Shown here in pieces: positions 18,401 through 25,627 of a stretch of 48,360 bases of DNA. Location of the stretch: IMG/VR virus record IMGVR_UViG_3300013004_000063, positions 1 through 48,360 of that record; one strand, 5' to 3'. Positions within the stretch are counted from its first letter, which is position 1. Every line of letters starts with the position of its first letter. A program made the translations under genes and the position numbers. The notes beneath the pieces were generated by a model that was given only the letters and a program-made list of their open reading frames with translations, searched no databases and was not told the origin of the DNA. This DNA is from a virus.

Positions 18401-21400
18401 ATACTTGACCCAGAACAAAGAAGTCTAGCGATTGACCTTATTAGGAAAAACAATGATGCTCTTGTCGCCTTGGGGTACGGCTACGACCCAGAATCTATAG
18501 AGCAGGGCTCTCTAGAGAATCAAATGGACAATATCTTGATGCCTCTTTTGGACATCATTGAAAGGTCTGAATTATCAAACTCTGTAGAAATACAAATAGA
18601 AATGGACCTCACTCCAGAACAGATTGCTGGAGATGACCTAACGCCAATAACGATAGATGGTTTCATTAGTGGCAACCTTATTGACGAAGAAAATGGAATA
18701 ATAGTTAAACGTCCTATGTGGAGTCGCAAAACAGGCAGAAATCAACAACGAGTCGTAGTGCAGCTTGAAGAGGGACAAAAGGGCTACTACCCACACTGGA
18801 GTGACGAGGATTCAGAAAGACCAGATAATTTTGTTCAAAAAGTTGTATCTCCACCAGGAAGAATAGAGATAGTAGAAAGACGCCAAGAAAAAGATGGCTC
18901 GACTACATTTATTGCAAGAGTTGTAGAGCAGAAAGGCACGGAAGAAATTCTTGACGGAATACTCACTTCTGACCCTAACAACGAAATTCCGCCAGCAGCA
19001 AAACTTCAAATTGAAAATTCTGTAAATAAACATATAGTTGAACGTCGTAGTCGTGGCTTGCATAATGAGCAAAAAACCCCTTCAAGCGTAAAAGAAGCAA
19101 TAGAAGACAAAAATAATCAGTCATTTGATGATGTCAATGATTCTGGCGGTTCTTTTGGTGAGCCTATTGATACCGACTACGCAGATTCTGTTTCCGAATC
19201 AGAAGATGGCCCAGATGAGGCTTCTGAGGAAATGTTTGGAAAGCCACAAACAAGGGAAGAGAGAAGAAAAGATAGAGTTGAGAAATTTGCTGAAATAACA
19301 AAAGCTCTCCAAGAACTATTTGAATCTAAAGAGTCAAATGAAGAATTGGGAATTTCATTTGAAGACATAGACCCAGAAATAATTGAGCTCATAAACAACA
19401 CTTCCCCTGCTGAATTGGAAGACATCCTTGCTGATGAAGCGGAAAAAGTTCACGAAGAGATAGACAAGCGACCAAGAGTAAACCTCTGGGAGACTGGTCT
19501 TGAGTCCATAATAGAAGAACCATCTCCTACGACTGAGCAAAAGCCTGCCGCGAATAACGGAAGACCAACTGTTGGCAAGAAGAGAACAAAAGCGACTACA
19601 GCAATAGAGAATGTTGTTGGCAATGGAGCAAATAGAAATCAAGCCTCAGCCAGGGCTCAAAATGAATTAAATAGAATCCAAAGCCTGCTCGAAGGTGATG
19701 ATTTTACAAATTACAGCGGAGGTGCAAGTAGGGCAAGGGGACTTCTTGAGGCGAGATTTGGTACATACAATCTGGAAGAGCTCACAAATGAGCAGATAAG
19801 CGAAGTTATCGACGAGCTTAAAAAGCTTAGTTATGCTAATACAGCAAACCAGGGGCGCCAATTTGGACAGATGGCATCAAGGCTTCATGACTTTCTGGAC
19901 ATCAGGGACATGCAAAGCTCTGGTAACTACTCGGACCCATACGATAGATTCAGCATTGATTCTATAAGAATGCCCGAACCGTCAATGTTGGATGATGATT
20001 CTATAATCTTTCCATCTAATGAACGAAGACCATACCTCGGCAGTGGGTTAGCCTCCGGAAGAGGTGGAATGGGGAGAGGAATTGCTGCTCGTGTAGCAAC
20101 AAGACTTGTCAGCGCTCAAATTGACAAAACCGACATGAGTGATGAAAACAAAGAAAAAGTTAAGCTTGCAACAGGTCTTATTGCTTCATACGCCGCAAGG
20201 GGTCCACAGGGGGCGGCAACAACTCTTGCCATAGAGGCAGCCAGAAGAGGTGGACGAGAAGTTGCTGAACTGACAATAGACAAGCTTGTTAAAACTGGAA
20301 AGATGACGCCAGACCAGGCAAGAGTTGCTATGCAAGCAGTAGACAAAGTAGCGCCAGAAGGCGTACCAGATTCCGTAATGGAAGCACTGTCCGACGGATT
20401 TGACTTCGTTGATAGATTTGTTGATGAAAGAGTTCTTACGGATGAAAACAAAGAAAGATTAATAAACGCCACCGAAGAAGCAAGAGAAGCTGCTGGGAGA
20501 GCAAGAGAGCAAGTAGGGGAAACTGCCAGAGGAGCTAGTAGTGCGGCAAAAGAAAAACTAAATCTCCTAAAAAGAAAAGCAAAGGGTAATAGGGAAAAAG
20601 AAATACCATCTATAGACGATGCAATATATGACGCATTCGACAGTAATGACCCATTTGCTGATTCCCCTACACCAACTCCTGCTCAACCTACGGCAGCTGT
20701 AAGAAGCGCATTTGATGAATACGATATCTTTGGGGATGTCATCTCGTCACCAGAAGCTTCTCCAGAACCAGAATCAAGGCAAAGAAGAATAAGAAGAGCT
20801 AAAAAAAGATTAGTAGAAGACCTAAGGCGAGAAGAAACATATCAAGATGATGACCCATTTGCCGGTTATTCAACCCCCTCTACTCCACGTGCTCCAATTG
20901 ATGACCCGTTTGAAGATGACTGGACACGGAGCGCTATGGGACTTTCTTCTGGAGCAAGCAGGACGAGGGGGCTATCGAGCGGGCAAGATAGGCCCGATAT
21001 AACTATTCCTGTCAGAAGGGCTGATTTGGCAATTTCCTCTAGGAGCCAAAAGGAAATACAAGCTGATATTGACAGTAGGAACAAAGAAGTAGAAGATTTG
21101 CAAGACTTGAAACTTCGTATTGGCTTAGCAGTAGATGAATTCAAATCTACCGGTTCTTGGCAGGGCGAAAAATACAAAGTCAGGATAAATGATGCAGGAG
21201 ACAAGCCTCCGACAACGCGCTCAAAAGAAGAAATTAAAAATATGGCAGCCAATCAAGGAATGGCCATAGAGGACTTCATTGATAAATTCCTTAATGAAGT
21301 AAGCAAGGCTACTGAAAACGTAGATAAAAAAATAAATGATTTAAATACTGAAATAAATAAAATTAAAACAGGAACCGAAGATATAAATAGTAATCTGCCA

Positions 21401-23428
21401 GAAACTTCCATTTCAGCTGAAGAACTTCTTTCTGACCCACGTGTTAAAAATGAGCTTGAAAAGAGGGCAAAAGATATAAATAACATGAGCTACGAACAAA
21501 GGGCAGAAAGATTCTCTGACCCGAATGGGGAATATACATACGTAGTTCATTGGGGCGCATCAAATCTTGAGGGCGGACAACTAGACCCGTCCCGTTCACG
21601 AGGGCAGGTTGGCCCAGGCAGCACAATCGTAGGGAATACTCGTCAAGTGAATGATGAAACAGCAAGATTCTTGGTTCATAGACGTGACAACGCCAAAAGA
21701 AACGTATTAATTCTGGAAGAAATGAAGCGCCAGGTTGAGACTGATGGCGTTATTGACTTTGACGCAATAGACAGAAGCAACCCTAGCGACTTCACGCGAG
21801 CAGCCGCAGCAAGGTCCTTGCTCGGTATTGGCCGTCGTGACCTTGACTACAATCTCCCAACACTTACGCTAGATGCGAGACAGATTGCAAAGATTGACGC
21901 TGCCATGGCAGATGAAAATCGCACATTATCAAGGCTTGACGAAGTTGCCGACCAGTTAATTGCAGACGACTATCAGTACACGAGTACATATAGGGCAGCT
22001 GATGCACAACCACTGTTTGGTTCTTACGGCGGAAGATACGAAACTGATGGCTCAACTGGAATCCACGTATTTAAAGTCAGAATTGGGAAAGATGCAATGG
22101 AGGAAAATGGAGTTGGTGAAACACATCTCGTTGGCAAGCACACTCCAATTGCGTCACTTGTTGCAAGAAACGACCGTGATGCAAAAAGCAATCCAGCAGT
22201 GGATACGTGGCTAGGGTGGCTTGATGAAGCTATTCAGCAAGACATACAAAGAAGTTCAGAAACATCAGGCAGGTCTGGATTGTCCAGTGGGGCAAGTCAA
22301 TCTGGATTGTCTAGTGGGGCAAGCAGGTCAGAGAAAAGACAAGGTAGAAAATTAGCCGATACAGTAATTGCTCGCGACAAAGGTAGTAGAGAGAACTCTA
22401 CCAATGTTGCTGATTACGTTCCATTAGGTCCAGCGTCTGTTCGTTCATTACTAGAGAAAAACCCATTCTCTAAAAACCCCAAAGGAGGAAAGGGCAAAGC
22501 AGCTGAACTGATAGATGATTTGAATGTCGACTGGAACGCACAGGCTGAGATGGCTTCGGTTTTATCTGAAATCATGTCAACGAATAGAGGTATGCAATCT
22601 CTTGTTCGAGAGTTCGGAATGCCTCCAATTTTTGTGTCACTGCTTGCTCCATTCCCTGATAAAGACTCAGCATCGGGTAGAGACTTGGCAACTGGTGTCT
22701 CTGCAAAATACTGGTTCGGAGCGTGGGGAGTATATTCTGCACACCAGGGGATTATCTGCATAAACCCAGAAATAATGAGAGATAGAGCAAAGTTGGAGCA
22801 TGTTCTACGTCATGAGATGGCACACGCATTTCATTCCATGGCTGCCGCCAGAAGTGCTAAAGCCAGGGAAAAACTAGAAGAATACGCAACTGGGGTTATT
22901 TCTGACACAATATATCAAGCGGAAGCTTCTGGTGGAGATTTGAGTCTTGTGAACTTGGACGATATCGGACAGTTGACTCCAGAAATGAAAGAGGCCGCCA
23001 GCACCATGAATAATCTTGGTTTCAATGTAGCTTCTCAAAACGTCAACGAGTTTATTGCCGAAGTAACAACCTATCTAACATCGCCAAATGAAAGTGATAG
23101 GAACAAAGTAAGTCAAAGAGCAATAGCAATCACTGCCGAATACTTTGGTTTGAGCGAGTCGGAATTTAAAGAACTAATAAAATATCAAGATATGTTCGAC
23201 TCTGGATTTACGTCTCGAGGAGAAAATACGCCACCAGCAGGTTCTGGCAGTACGCCAAAAACCCCTACTCCTCAGTCAAGTTTTGATGACCCATTTGGCG
23301 ATTCTCCTACATTCTCAGAACCAGAACCAGAAGTACGCGAGGGTGGGAGATTATTTAGGAGGAAAAAAGGCAAAGAGTCAGTACCAGCTAATGTTCCAGA
23401 TGACGAACCATGGGACCCTTTTTCTTAG
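15440..23428 (+). CDS. Giant polyprotein B with GLSSG sites and two zinc metallopeptidase-like domains
   Basis: A 2662-residue protein without its own prohead protease. GLSSG occurs at residues 246, 1834, 1844, 2280 and 2289, with GLASG at 1536. Segment 1-245 ends in a Cys motif (C-P-P-G...F-T-D-S...N-C). Segment 250-1535 holds an HExxH (H548-E549-I-N-H552), long charged coiled coils with an 11-residue tandem repeat, and P-T-V-G-K-K-type motifs. Segment 1540-1833 is Ala-rich helical with D-P-F motifs. Segment 1848-2279 contains V-V-H-W-G-A-S-N-L...L-D-P-S-R-S, an uncharacterised enzyme-like domain. Segment 2293-2662 is a metallopeptidase (H2458-E-M-A-H2462; E2537 or E2541 as third ligand). 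The ATG at 15440 has a poor ribosome binding site. If cleaved, the protease would act in trans from polyprotein A. Confidence 0.9.
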   Translation: MTGKSYLKTRVFLTSKLESPIPQRKSFNEAAVDFRNSVSTSSLQNSLNPVIAVKAMPGAGNKNDSDGKKRTNNGSVPGVENFGGYRYNPNQKGGPGKVFRFAASYESRINPRLQTPNWGWMDAEEEPVKKSNASIRIRKYKTNVRTGEIIEDSEKLMNPFTADGEDFFDSPQVKRLPGQTIGETMRGAGFLQRAARAAGLILDADGKMRCPPGTPAANQFTDSTGSNCFGFSANEIFDMAKRVASGLSSGADEPLLGVDGAGVLAVEDEPLKNNVRGWKKILGSLKDVSRVFSEDINGRSTIPSTVQTDSTPGLAMWFKDGAKRGRKSLRGMRQKVDDVIEKTGAKSTDRNDPNSDIINAFERLRESGVVTTAFVGRPSPDEVKNTVRDLLIARAGGLKNWDNLSDTRKKQLFKAELDRYYTVERAMLSQVLKSYMDFPDHMRSVDFIEWNEKANDNANADWLFDTGNMKKRSTRIRINVPRTLGALSKSLPSIEENERLRIDAVNAANPGEAATELNDFLVSSEAYSEETAALIGGAESFARHIMSHEINHTLQINAFLGMVERQIDEDGFLQLPPDGRGNPGRLVKSFNEITNAEMQNLMSSIIGGETRIREIDEVVKKSQAVRWLAGKYVEFDKSSDVITALEIMAEVATLREQGIVHGAMVDDALAWVDSYRDNRFNDERGISDAEETARFFELVDRVEAGERVFEPINDSEAAAMEKRRQENEKKLRKEQIENEKKLRKEQIENLDSDSLIDEIADLEFEIEQIDAKLDIADNPEAASRRAEAMQEIALARKTWSQKNPGYPKSALDARVSRNRDEKDKLAPDALQRKKDKKDLDRVIQDAESSSEEELIERIAFIEQRIKNKNTSEDDKKKLKKYKEEYRKAYRDKRKKDGDDSNAQKLNREIDNKVNNRLNPKKQKPEEPSESAPKTVGKKPKPIRRPKNQAATTRLAQSERKKLFDEANEKEQKAIIEMSDPLYKDIAKILDPEQRSLAIDLIRKNNDALVALGYGYDPESIEQGSLENQMDNILMPLLDIIERSELSNSVEIQIEMDLTPEQIAGDDLTPITIDGFISGNLIDEENGIIVKRPMWSRKTGRNQQRVVVQLEEGQKGYYPHWSDEDSERPDNFVQKVVSPPGRIEIVERRQEKDGSTTFIARVVEQKGTEEILDGILTSDPNNEIPPAAKLQIENSVNKHIVERRSRGLHNEQKTPSSVKEAIEDKNNQSFDDVNDSGGSFGEPIDTDYADSVSESEDGPDEASEEMFGKPQTREERRKDRVEKFAEITKALQELFESKESNEELGISFEDIDPEIIELINNTSPAELEDILADEAEKVHEEIDKRPRVNLWETGLESIIEEPSPTTEQKPAANNGRPTVGKKRTKATTAIENVVGNGANRNQASARAQNELNRIQSLLEGDDFTNYSGGASRARGLLEARFGTYNLEELTNEQISEVIDELKKLSYANTANQGRQFGQMASRLHDFLDIRDMQSSGNYSDPYDRFSIDSIRMPEPSMLDDDSIIFPSNERRPYLGSGLASGRGGMGRGIAARVATRLVSAQIDKTDMSDENKEKVKLATGLIASYAARGPQGAATTLAIEAARRGGREVAELTIDKLVKTGKMTPDQARVAMQAVDKVAPEGVPDSVMEALSDGFDFVDRFVDERVLTDENKERLINATEEAREAAGRAREQVGETARGASSAAKEKLNLLKRKAKGNREKEIPSIDDAIYDAFDSNDPFADSPTPTPAQPTAAVRSAFDEYDIFGDVISSPEASPEPESRQRRIRRAKKRLVEDLRREETYQDDDPFAGYSTPSTPRAPIDDPFEDDWTRSAMGLSSGASRTRGLSSGQDRPDITIPVRRADLAISSRSQKEIQADIDSRNKEVEDLQDLKLRIGLAVDEFKSTGSWQGEKYKVRINDAGDKPPTTRSKEEIKNMAANQGMAIEDFIDKFLNEVSKATENVDKKINDLNTEINKIKTGTEDINSNLPETSISAEELLSDPRVKNELEKRAKDINNMSYEQRAERFSDPNGEYTYVVHWGASNLEGGQLDPSRSRGQVGPGSTIVGNTRQVNDETARFLVHRRDNAKRNVLILEEMKRQVETDGVIDFDAIDRSNPSDFTRAAAARSLLGIGRRDLDYNLPTLTLDARQIAKIDAAMADENRTLSRLDEVADQLIADDYQYTSTYRAADAQPLFGSYGGRYETDGSTGIHVFKVRIGKDAMEENGVGETHLVGKHTPIASLVARNDRDAKSNPAVDTWLGWLDEAIQQDIQRSSETSGRSGLSSGASQSGLSSGASRSEKRQGRKLADTVIARDKGSRENSTNVADYVPLGPASVRSLLEKNPFSKNPKGGKGKAAELIDDLNVDWNAQAEMASVLSEIMSTNRGMQSLVREFGMPPIFVSLLAPFPDKDSASGRDLATGVSAKYWFGAWGVYSAHQGIICINPEIMRDRAKLEHVLRHEMAHAFHSMAAARSAKAREKLEEYATGVISDTIYQAEASGGDLSLVNLDDIGQLTPEMKEAASTMNNLGFNVASQNVNEFIAEVTTYLTSPNESDRNKVSQRAIAITAEYFGLSESEFKELIKYQDMFDSGFTSRGENTPPAGSGSTPKTPTPQSSFDDPFGDSPTFSEPEPEVREGGRLFRRKKGKESVPANVPDDEPWDPFS
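17615..17680 (+). repeat. Perfect 33-bp tandem duplication inside polyprotein B
   Basis: Two identical adjacent 33-base copies (17615-17647 and 17648-17680) encode the 11-residue unit E-N-E-K-K-L-R-K-E-Q-I twice. The unit is a highly charged coiled-coil segment. Complete identity at the DNA level points to a recent slippage event that kept the reading frame. Confidence 0.95.
22274..22327 (+). repeat. 27-bp tandem duplication that doubles a GLSSG site
   Basis: Copies at 22274-22300 and 22301-22327 share almost all bases and each encode S-G-L-S-S-G-A-S. They give two consecutive sites (residues 2280 and 2289) just upstream of the C-terminal metallopeptidase. Unlike the other sites, these two clearly arose by local DNA duplication. 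Confidence 0.9.
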
Positions 23429-23442
23429 GAGATTTAATTAAA

Positions 23443-23592
23443 ATGATAATTCCAAGTAAGAATAATGAAGATTTTTCTAATGAACAAAAATTACAGTATC
23501 AAAAATATTTCTTGTCGTTAGTGGAAAATATAAGTCGCCTTGAATCTGGTCAGTCCGGTGATGAATCAAAAGAGAAGAATAAAAATGAATAG
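23443..23592 (+). CDS. Small charged protein (49 aa)
   Basis: The ATG at 23443 follows AGGAG (23427-23431), which overlaps the stop of polyprotein B. The 49-residue product is hydrophilic and probably one helix (Q-K-L-Q-Y-Q-K-Y-F-L-S-L-V-E-N-I) with a Lys/Glu tail. Its stop overlaps the next start by eight bases, so it may serve translational coupling between the polyprotein and the downstream genes. No family is recognised. Confidence 0.55.
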   Translation: MIIPSKNNEDFSNEQKLQYQKYFLSLVENISRLESGQSGDESKEKNKNE

Positions 23593-24547
23593 CTCAGATA
23601 AGTACTTAAAAAGAACATTTGAAACATCAATTGGCATACATCCATCAACCAATGAAGCAGCGCGTCCAGCAAAGGGTTATGTCGTAACCAAATCTCAACT
23701 AGAAGCAAGAAAGAAATTAGCAAAAGAGAATGGTGGGAACTACGGCGCCGATGCAATTTACGAGATAGAGGATGAAGACGCTATTGGAGACGGGATATCA
23801 GCACTTGGCGATATTCAGGTGATATTGCGCCCAGAAGTATCTAACAGAACTTCCTACATGCGTGGTGACCCAATGTCTTCTGGTGGGCGACCTGTCGCAA
23901 TGAATAGCGACAACAGGGAAGACATCCTTGATTCCATTATGAATTCAGATGGTCCAAACAGCAAATCGCACATGGCCGACGCAATGATAAACCTGCTGCA
24001 GTCGCATTTGAAGAAAAAAACAGACAATGTGAATAAATCCAGAACGGTTACTCCTGGTCAAGAGTCTTCAAGTAAATCAAATCTACCTATGCATGCGGAG
24101 ATACTTGGCGGATACTCCCTTGATGATATTGAGGGAATATATTATCCGTTTAGCAAGATTCAGAAAATTTCATCTTCAACGGATATATCGGATTTAATAA
24201 AAAATATTGTTTCAGAACAAGAACTGATAACAAGGAAAGTAAGCAGACCCGATGCGGCTCTTATTGTCTCAAGATTAAATTCTGGAAAATTAAATATATC
24301 TTCAGTTAATTCGTTGAGAGAATACAAAACGGCAATGCAAATAAGGAAGAAATATAAAGATAAGGGCATCGGCTATGTTTTATTCGCTCATAAAAAGGGA
24401 ATGAATATAGATAAACCAACGTCCTACGACCCTTCTGCTAGGAAAAACGAAACCGTAGAAGAAGTTCTGGTCCGTTTAATAAAACAAGAAATTCTTTCTA
24501 CTGGTAAAAAAATTGCTAACGATATTAGAAAGTCGATGGGAGAATAA
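23585..24547 (+). CDS. Hypothetical head-module protein (320 aa)
   Basis: I chose the ATG at 23585, which overlaps the previous stop, over an earlier in-frame ATG at 23540 that would overlap the small gene much more. The protein has a Y-V-V-T-K-S-Q-L segment near residue 35, an acidic I-Y-E-I-E-D-E-D-A-I stretch and a Ser-rich middle. Its C-terminal half includes R-P-D-A-A-L-I-V-S-R-L-N-S-G-K and a basic end. G-D-P-M-S-S-G-G-R near residue 80 faintly resembles the GLSSG motif but is not a match. The next gene starts inside the stop codon (one-base overlap), so the two are one transcriptional unit. Function unknown. Confidence 0.75.
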   Translation: MNSSDKYLKRTFETSIGIHPSTNEAARPAKGYVVTKSQLEARKKLAKENGGNYGADAIYEIEDEDAIGDGISALGDIQVILRPEVSNRTSYMRGDPMSSGGRPVAMNSDNREDILDSIMNSDGPNSKSHMADAMINLLQSHLKKKTDNVNKSRTVTPGQESSSKSNLPMHAEILGGYSLDDIEGIYYPFSKIQKISSSTDISDLIKNIVSEQELITRKVSRPDAALIVSRLNSGKLNISSVNSLREYKTAMQIRKKYKDKGIGYVLFAHKKGMNIDKPTSYDPSARKNETVEEVLVRLIKQEILSTGKKIANDIRKSMGE

Positions 24548-24987
24548 TGAAAGCAGTACTTTCAGCGACTTCCGACAACTGGAAGCTCTATTACATTATT
24601 GATGCTGGCAAAACAGGTAAAGATGGCGCTGTAGTGACGACCGACGACCGTGTCATATATGTAAATTTCTTCTCTTTTGCATCCAGTACATCTGATTTGA
24701 GAAGAATAATGAAAACACCGTTTCACAAGTTCCTATGGACAGAACCAGATGGCGAGATGAAGAAAATCTGGTTTGATACTTTTATCTCAAAAAAAAGACC
24801 ACTTGGCAAGAAGTTTACAGAAAATATCGTAATCAGCTCTCAGCTTGGCAGTAAGGCAAAGAAACAGAAGAAAATAGAGACACGTGTCAAGTCATTTATG
24901 AATGAGCGCGATAAAGGTCCAAAACCTGTAGAAAATTTTAGTAGACTTTATATTGAAAATAAAAACAAAGGACTCAATGATGAGTGA
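24547..24987 (+). CDS. Hypothetical basic protein (146 aa)
   Basis: The start overlaps the previous stop by one base. The first half looks like a small beta-rich domain (W-K-L-Y-Y-I-I-D-A-G...V-I-Y-V-N-F-F-S-F), followed by a Lys-rich helical end (G-S-K-A-K-K-Q-K-K-I-E-T-R-V-K). No known family is recognised. The dense overlap with both neighbours indicates a real head-operon gene. Confidence 0.7.
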   Translation: MKAVLSATSDNWKLYYIIDAGKTGKDGAVVTTDDRVIYVNFFSFASSTSDLRRIMKTPFHKFLWTEPDGEMKKIWFDTFISKKRPLGKKFTENIVISSQLGSKAKKQKKIETRVKSFMNERDKGPKPVENFSRLYIENKNKGLNDE

Positions 24988-25627
24988 AGACATCGAAATA
25001 AAAGCACCACAGGATGTTATGTTCGACCTTCCTCAAGAAGCCCTTACTGGTGACGTTCTCAAGGGAAGGGGTCCAAGGAGAGGAAATCTGGAGAGACTTC
25101 TTCGCTACTGGAGGCCGATAATGCGCAAGCCAGGTGGCTTCAGGAGATGCAGGGTTATCCTTGCCAATCATCCCGAACTATATCCACTTGAGAGAATATG
25201 TGCTTGGCTGCACCACGAAACAACTGGACTTTGGCCAAATGAGGGGTGCCACCACCCAGGCATGAAGAACTGTAAGGGCAAGCTAAAAAAGCGAAACATG
25301 TCAAATAGTGAGTTTTCCGCCATGATAAGAAAATTGTCTTCTAATAAAAAATCAGAACAAATAAACATGGATGAAGACATATTTTTCTCAGACCCTGAAT
25401 ACTCGGTAAATGAGCCAATTGACGTAGTTACAGAAATGGACTTTAAGCACGCTATGAGTGTTTTGTCTGAATTCATGGAGATGGAAAAAGATTTCACAAG
25501 CTACTTGAGAGACACGAACAACTGGGAAATATACGGCGAGGATAATGAAGGTCAAATAAAGAGCTTGCCATTTCAAAAAGAATCACTAGACCAAGACTGC
25601 TGCAGTGGAGAACTTGAAGATGAATGA
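24980..25627 (+). CDS. Conserved-looking hypothetical protein with R-Y-W-R-P motif (215 aa)
   Basis: The ATG at 24980 sits seven bases after AAAGGA (24967-24972), and two other in-frame ATGs lie nearby. The distinctive core, residues ~30-85, is GNLERLLRYWRPIMRKPGGF, then C-R-V-I-L-A-N-H-P, I-C-A-W-L-H-H-E-T-T-G-x-W-P-N-E-G-C-H-H. This W/H/C-rich block resembles a recurring actinophage head-region protein of unknown function and could bind metal. The C-terminal third is acidic and ends C-C-S-G-E-L-E-D-E. The next gene starts inside its end (eight-base overlap). Confidence 0.75.
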   Translation: MSEDIEIKAPQDVMFDLPQEALTGDVLKGRGPRRGNLERLLRYWRPIMRKPGGFRRCRVILANHPELYPLERICAWLHHETTGLWPNEGCHHPGMKNCKGKLKKRNMSNSEFSAMIRKLSSNKKSEQINMDEDIFFSDPEYSVNEPIDVVTEMDFKHAMSVLSEFMEMEKDFTSYLRDTNNWEIYGEDNEGQIKSLPFQKESLDQDCCSGELEDE

